Part shown: positions 40,622 to 43,892 of the stretch, piece by piece | Numbering within the stretch: the stretch's first letter is position 1 | Layout of the letters: every line of letters begins with the position of its first letter | Origin: a virus | Virus record (IMG/VR): IMGVR_UViG_3300023179_003210 | Location: 1-43,892 of that record | Direction: 5' to 3' (one strand) | DNA: 43,892 nucleotides | Made by a program: the position numbers and the translations under genes | Notes under the pieces: generated by a model | Told to the model about the DNA's origin: nothing | What the model saw: only the letters and a program-made list of their open reading frames with translations | The model's database searches: none

Positions 40622-41563
40622 ATGACAAACCTAGACGAAATCCTTAATAATATTGGAACATTAAAAGATACAGAAGAAAAGAAAAATAAGACCGAAAATA
40701 ATAGTGCGATTGATAGCCGCATTCTACGCTTTAAAAAAGGGTGTAAATATATCGGTCTTTTCGTACCAACCGCTAAAGATACTTTAGTAACTTATGAAGA
40801 AATTGGCTTCACAAGTCGGGTAGATCAGAGTTACGTTTACACAGGTAGAGCATATGCCGATCCTGCGTTAAAGTATAAAGGTGAAAACATCCTTAATAAA
40901 ACTCAATGGGAAGCATATAAAACTGCAAAGGCTAACAATGATGAAGCAGCAATGAAGGAAACTTACAAGTTGTTCCCTCAAAGAAAACAACTAGTTAACT
41001 TCTTGTTACTTCAAGTTATCGGTGACGATGCCGCAGCAAAAGAACAAATCGGGGAAGTTAAAGTTGCCCGCTATCCTGCCGCATTAGACAAGGAAAAGAA
41101 CCCAAAATCTGCCGCATATAAAGCAATCTTTGAAGGTTTGCTCGGTGCAGGTCAGAAGAAAATCGGGAAGAAAGGTTATATTCTTCCGAATACCGTAAAT
41201 GATAATGTCAAATTTGTTTTTGATGTTATTGATAAAGGTGGTTTCCCGAATTATGATCAATCCAAATTTGATCTAATGGAAGAATACGAGATTGAAATGA
41301 ATTATACCAAAGAACAAGTGTTGGAAATTCTGAACAAGGCACATGATTTAAATGATTTGGTGCCGCCTCTCAAATCACCAGAGGAAATTAAGGAAATTCT
41401 TGATTTACATTGGTTTGGAACTAGCGCATCCGCAGAAGATGACGTTGATGTTGAAGACAATAATAGTATCGACACTACCGTTTCTGATGAAGATGATGAA
41501 ATCCCACATCTTGGAACAAAATCTAAGAATTTTGATGAAGAACTTGATGAATTACTAGCATAA
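40622..41563 (+). CDS. 32: Single-stranded DNA-binding protein gp32
   Basis: A 313-residue protein (T4: 301). A basic/hydrophobic OB-fold core (RILRFKKGCKYIGLFVP, NENILNKTQW-like region, RKQLVNFLLLQVIG) and a strongly acidic C-terminal tail ending in DEELDELLA, the gp32 hallmark for contacts with other replication proteins. Unlike T4 gp32 it has only one cysteine (in GCKYIG), so the T4 zinc site (one His, three Cys) is missing. Leader carries an A-rich possible operator. Confidence 0.85.
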   Translation: MTNLDEILNNIGTLKDTEEKKNKTENNSAIDSRILRFKKGCKYIGLFVPTAKDTLVTYEEIGFTSRVDQSYVYTGRAYADPALKYKGENILNKTQWEAYKTAKANNDEAAMKETYKLFPQRKQLVNFLLLQVIGDDAAAKEQIGEVKVARYPAALDKEKNPKSAAYKAIFEGLLGAGQKKIGKKGYILPNTVNDNVKFVFDVIDKGGFPNYDQSKFDLMEEYEIEMNYTKEQVLEILNKAHDLNDLVPPLKSPEEIKEILDLHWFGTSASAEDDVDVEDNNSIDTTVSDEDDEIPHLGTKSKNFDEELDELLA

Positions 41564-41572
41564 TTCTTTAAA

Positions 41573-42229
41573 ATGGCAAATGGATGGGCTAAGTAGAGTG
41601 GTACAATGAATGAAGACGTTGACATCGCTCTCTTAGCCCATCAAGCCAATATGGGTTTAAATCAAATTTATCAATCTCGCCAACCACAACGGATTGATCC
41701 CCGTCAATTTTTAAATAATAATTACGGAGGACAACAAGGCAGACCCAATTTCAATCCTAGCTATCCCCCGCAACAACAACCATATTATCCTCAAGTAGGA
41801 GGCGTAGAAGAATATGGTTTACCTTCACAGGTCGCTCCACAAACTTCACAATTACCTTTAGTAATGAGAGATAGAGACGGTAATGTAGTGGACCTTTCAC
41901 AAACACCTTCTGTGATGTCAGAAGGTCAAACCTATCCACCATACCAACAACCGAATGGTATGAATGATGTTAGAGGGTTTCAAATTCCAGACTATTCAAA
42001 ATATAACAAATCACCTTCTTCACAAGATAATGAAGCAAAGGAATCAACACTGGATATAATTTTAAGAGAAATAAAATCTTTAAAAAAAGCAGTAAATAAG
42101 TTGATTCGTGAAACTGAAAAGAGTAAATTATCAATAACAAGTCCATCACAACCTTTAGATATAAATGCAATTAACAATCAATCTCCGGTCATTTCAGAAG
42201 GAATTCCTTGCTCCAATTTTGGAGATTAA
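41573..42229 (+). CDS. Pro/Gln-rich protein with a C-terminal coiled coil, N terminus interrupted by TAG
   Basis: The main product is 207 residues from ATG 41606 (MNEDVDIALLAHQ). Upstream in the same frame an ATG at 41573 encodes MANGWAK, then TAG (41594-41596), then SGTMNEDV; reading through would add 11 residues. The middle is Pro/Gln/Tyr-rich and disordered (SYPPQQQPYYPQ), the C-terminal third is a predicted coiled coil (ILREIKSLKKAVNKLIRETE). Function unknown. Overlaps gene 45 by 65 bases. Confidence 0.55.
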
Positions 42230-42899
42230 TAAAGAAGGTAAGGCTGCAATTTTCGGTACAGATACAGAATTATATAGTATCTCACAGACAGCAGATAATA
42301 GAGTGGTATTATATAATACCTATACACCTGTGGCAATAGATGAACCTTTGACACGTTTCAATATTAATCTTGCCCGTGTGATTAAAGCCTTGAACTGTGT
42401 AAAACAGACAGAAAGTTTTTCCACTTTTAACATATTAAATAATTCACTTTCATATCAAGACGATCTAATTAAATTTAATATAAGATTGCTAAGTGACAAT
42501 CTCATGATGACTCCTAAGATCAATCCAGAGAATATTAAAAATTTCCCCTTTTCTTCAGAGATTTATGTAGAGTCTGATGTTATAAAAGATATTAAACGGG
42601 TTCTAGATTTTTCCACATCTACTGATAAATTTTATATAGAAGTTGAAGGCGATAAACTATATTTCTTGTTTGGCGATAAGGCAGAAGATACCGCTAATGT
42701 ACAGGATGATATTAGAATATTAGTTTCTGATAAGTTCAGCGGAACTATTCCATCAAATATATTCAATGTTAATATATTGAAATTAATCGAAAAGTCAAAA
42801 AATGACTTAATATTTAAAGTAGGTAAAAATGCTATGATGGTCAATATTCAAAATGAAAGTAGCACCCTGCAATATATAACAACTTCTTTAAAGAAATAA
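42165..42899 (+). CDS. 45: Sliding clamp gp45
   Basis: A 244-residue beta-clamp-type protein (T4 gp45: 228). N terminus INLRSFQKEFLAPILEINKE, repeated alpha/beta clamp units, and a C-terminal edge FNVNILKLIEKSKNDLIFKV then STLQYITTSLKK that fits the last clamp strand pair. It tethers gp43 and also activates late transcription with gp55. Adjacent to the gene 32 group; the clamp loader is not in the window. The identification rests on fold-like pattern and context more than on exact motifs. Confidence 0.7.
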   Translation: MQLTINLRSFQKEFLAPILEINKEGKAAIFGTDTELYSISQTADNRVVLYNTYTPVAIDEPLTRFNINLARVIKALNCVKQTESFSTFNILNNSLSYQDDLIKFNIRLLSDNLMMTPKINPENIKNFPFSSEIYVESDVIKDIKRVLDFSTSTDKFYIEVEGDKLYFLFGDKAEDTANVQDDIRILVSDKFSGTIPSNIFNVNILKLIEKSKNDLIFKVGKNAMMVNIQNESSTLQYITTSLKK

Positions 42900-42900
42900 T

Positions 42901-43170
42901 ATGGAGATAGATCATATACCCCTACCCCCACAAAAATATGTGGTTCATGAAAATAAATTATATAAAATTTTATGGGATTATGCCAACGTTCCTCCACGAC
43001 TCTTAATTACTAAAGATGGTAGAAGTTACTGGAGTATATCAAATACTATATTTTCTAGTAATATAGAAAAAAGAGATATACAAATAATTTCGTTAGTAGA
43101 ATTCTACAACTTATGCATAATATGGAACATACCAATAGAACAATTTAACTTTAATATACCGACATTATAA
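42901..43170 (+). CDS. Hypothetical protein, 89 aa
   Basis: An 89-residue protein starting MEIDHIPLPPQKYVVHENKLY, one base after the clamp stop. It looks like a small beta-rich domain. No family recognised. Confidence 0.5.
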   Translation: MEIDHIPLPPQKYVVHENKLYKILWDYANVPPRLLITKDGRSYWSISNTIFSSNIEKRDIQIISLVEFYNLCIIWNIPIEQFNFNIPTL

Positions 43171-43174
43171 TTTT

Positions 43175-43483
43175 ATGAGAGACACATACTTAGACTACGC
43201 TACCTTCTTAGGTAAAATTAAACATTATGAATGTACTATTCATAAATTAGACATTATCTATCATCCATCAGATCATAGATGCTGGACAGCATTAATCAAT
43301 CCTAAAAAGGAGAATATTGTTGTCACATACGGTATTAATAAATATGGACCGGGATCGAGATTCTTTGATATCTTAACATCTACTAAAACTATGATTGATG
43401 TTTATCAAGAGGATATATATCCAATTATTGAAAATCTGCTCGGCAAAGGAATTACAACAACAATATTTGAAATCAATGAGTAA
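43175..43483 (+). CDS. Hypothetical protein, first of a tandem paralogue pair
   Basis: A 102-residue protein. It shares an order of features with the next gene: a '.LD...' near the start, a 'D.R.W' motif, an 'I..T' strand, a 'G.RFF' motif and an 'I...LL.KGI' helix at the end. The pair therefore looks like a tandem duplication. Function unknown. Overlaps the next gene by eight bases. Confidence 0.55.
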   Translation: MRDTYLDYATFLGKIKHYECTIHKLDIIYHPSDHRCWTALINPKKENIVVTYGINKYGPGSRFFDILTSTKTMIDVYQEDIYPIIENLLGKGITTTIFEINE

Positions 43484-43799
43484 CAATCGCATAACAACAC
43501 AGTCATACACCATTAAACGTTTACGGGATAGTGGTTATATAGTAGATCGTTTAGACGCACTTTCTTACCAAGAAAGTGATAAACGAAAATGGTCTATCAT
43601 GGTAGATAATGGAGTATCATCTATCATTCTAACATGTTTCAAAGATTCATCTATCCAATTATATGATGGAGCCAGATTCTTCAATCCTAATCTTAGGCTG
43701 GATACTGATTCTGTAGAAGTATTAATTGAATACTTTAACGAACGAGGCATTGTTAATAAACATTGGAATTACGGTAAACCAAAGACCGAAACCGTTTAA
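43476..43799 (+). CDS. Hypothetical protein, second of a tandem paralogue pair
   Basis: 107 residues from ATG 43476 (MSNNRITTQSYTIKRL), chosen over an upstream in-frame ATG at 43395 that would overlap the previous gene by 89 bases. Shares RLD, DKRKW, IILT, GARFF and FNERGI with the upstream protein in the same order. Function unknown. Confidence 0.55.
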   Translation: MSNNRITTQSYTIKRLRDSGYIVDRLDALSYQESDKRKWSIMVDNGVSSIILTCFKDSSIQLYDGARFFNPNLRLDTDSVEVLIEYFNERGIVNKHWNYGKPKTETV

Positions 43800-43801
43800 T
43801 T

Positions 43802-43892
43802 ATGGCAAAGAAAAAACCGTCAAAAAAACAGATAAATGAGGAACTTAATACTTATGAGGAAGTAGAGAAAGTCATTGATAATCTCCCTCCTG
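43802..43892 (+). CDS. Start of a basic hypothetical gene, cut by window end
   Basis: The frame from ATG 43802 reads MAKKKPSKKQINEELNTYEE and continues open to the last base. A lysine-rich N terminus and an acidic following stretch. Too short for identification. Confidence 0.45.
   Translation, partial: MAKKKPSKKQINEELNTYEEVEKVIDNLPP

Noticed and set aside
1-43892. tRNA genes or a CRISPR array
   Set aside because: The short intergenic gaps show no cloverleaf-like sequences and no regularly spaced repeats; gaps are too small to hold them.

Overview
The window is part of a large, AT-rich, T4-like (Straboviridae-related or marine/jumbo myovirus) phage genome. The evidence is a near-complete set of T4-type replication, recombination and late-transcription genes in roughly T4-like neighbourhoods: Dda-type helicase (C-terminal part), UvsY, UvsW, late sigma factor gp55, gp47 and gp46 recombination nuclease, family B DNA polymerase gp43, UvsX, DnaB-type helicase gp41, a possible gp59-like loader, single-strand binding protein gp32 and sliding clamp gp45. 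No clamp loader (44/62), primase (61), tRNA or CRISPR array is visible. The host cannot be named. Almost no start codon has a Shine-Dalgarno sequence, which suggests a host (or phage strategy) that does not depend on it.

Layout. 1-4.8 kb: end of a dda-like helicase and small accessory genes, including an OLD-like ATPase, a small membrane protein and an HExxH protein. 4.8-6.6 kb, minus strand: a three-gene block with a GIY-YIG domain fused to a terminase-type ATPase without its nuclease domain. 6.7-10.3 kb: uvsY-uvsW-55-47. 10.3-28.6 kb: an accessory island that separates gene 47 from gene 46. It holds about a dozen glycosyltransferases of several families, GDP-L-fucose synthase, a fucosyltransferase with a frameshift, a GMP reductase-like enzyme, FkbM and SPPY methyltransferases, an ATP-grasp protein, a BCS1-like AAA ATPase, a nucleotidyltransferase and two minus-strand LAGLIDADG endonucleases. 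28.6-43.9 kb: gp46, thioredoxin, one GT-B glycosyltransferase, then 43, uvsX, 41, (59?), 32, 45 and small tail genes. Genes are tightly packed, often with ATGA or TAATG overlaps. No gene-free stretch exceeds 300 bases.

How it works together. The 46/47 nuclease, UvsX, UvsY, UvsW, gp32, gp41, gp43 and gp45 would make the recombination-dependent replication machine. gp55 together with the clamp would drive late promoters, and TATAAATA/GATAAATA octamers occur before several genes. The island looks able to make and attach a fucose-containing, partly methylated glycan; the acceptor (virion protein, host surface or DNA) cannot be read from the sequence.

Most unusual signals. (1) At least ten genes have a TTGnnn-N17-TAnnnT (or TTAATA) promoter whose -10 box ends only 5-11 bases before the ATG, implying leaderless or nearly leaderless mRNAs. 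(2) At two of them the -10 lies in the loop of a long hairpin whose right arm contains the start codon. (3) Several genes are broken or truncated: a fucosyltransferase frameshift, a glycosyltransferase with an in-frame TGA, a truncated glycosyltransferase copy, a CoaC-like fragment and an in-frame TAG before gene 45. (4) A 40-bp perfect palindrome followed by six T acts as a likely terminator inside an antisense endonuclease gene.
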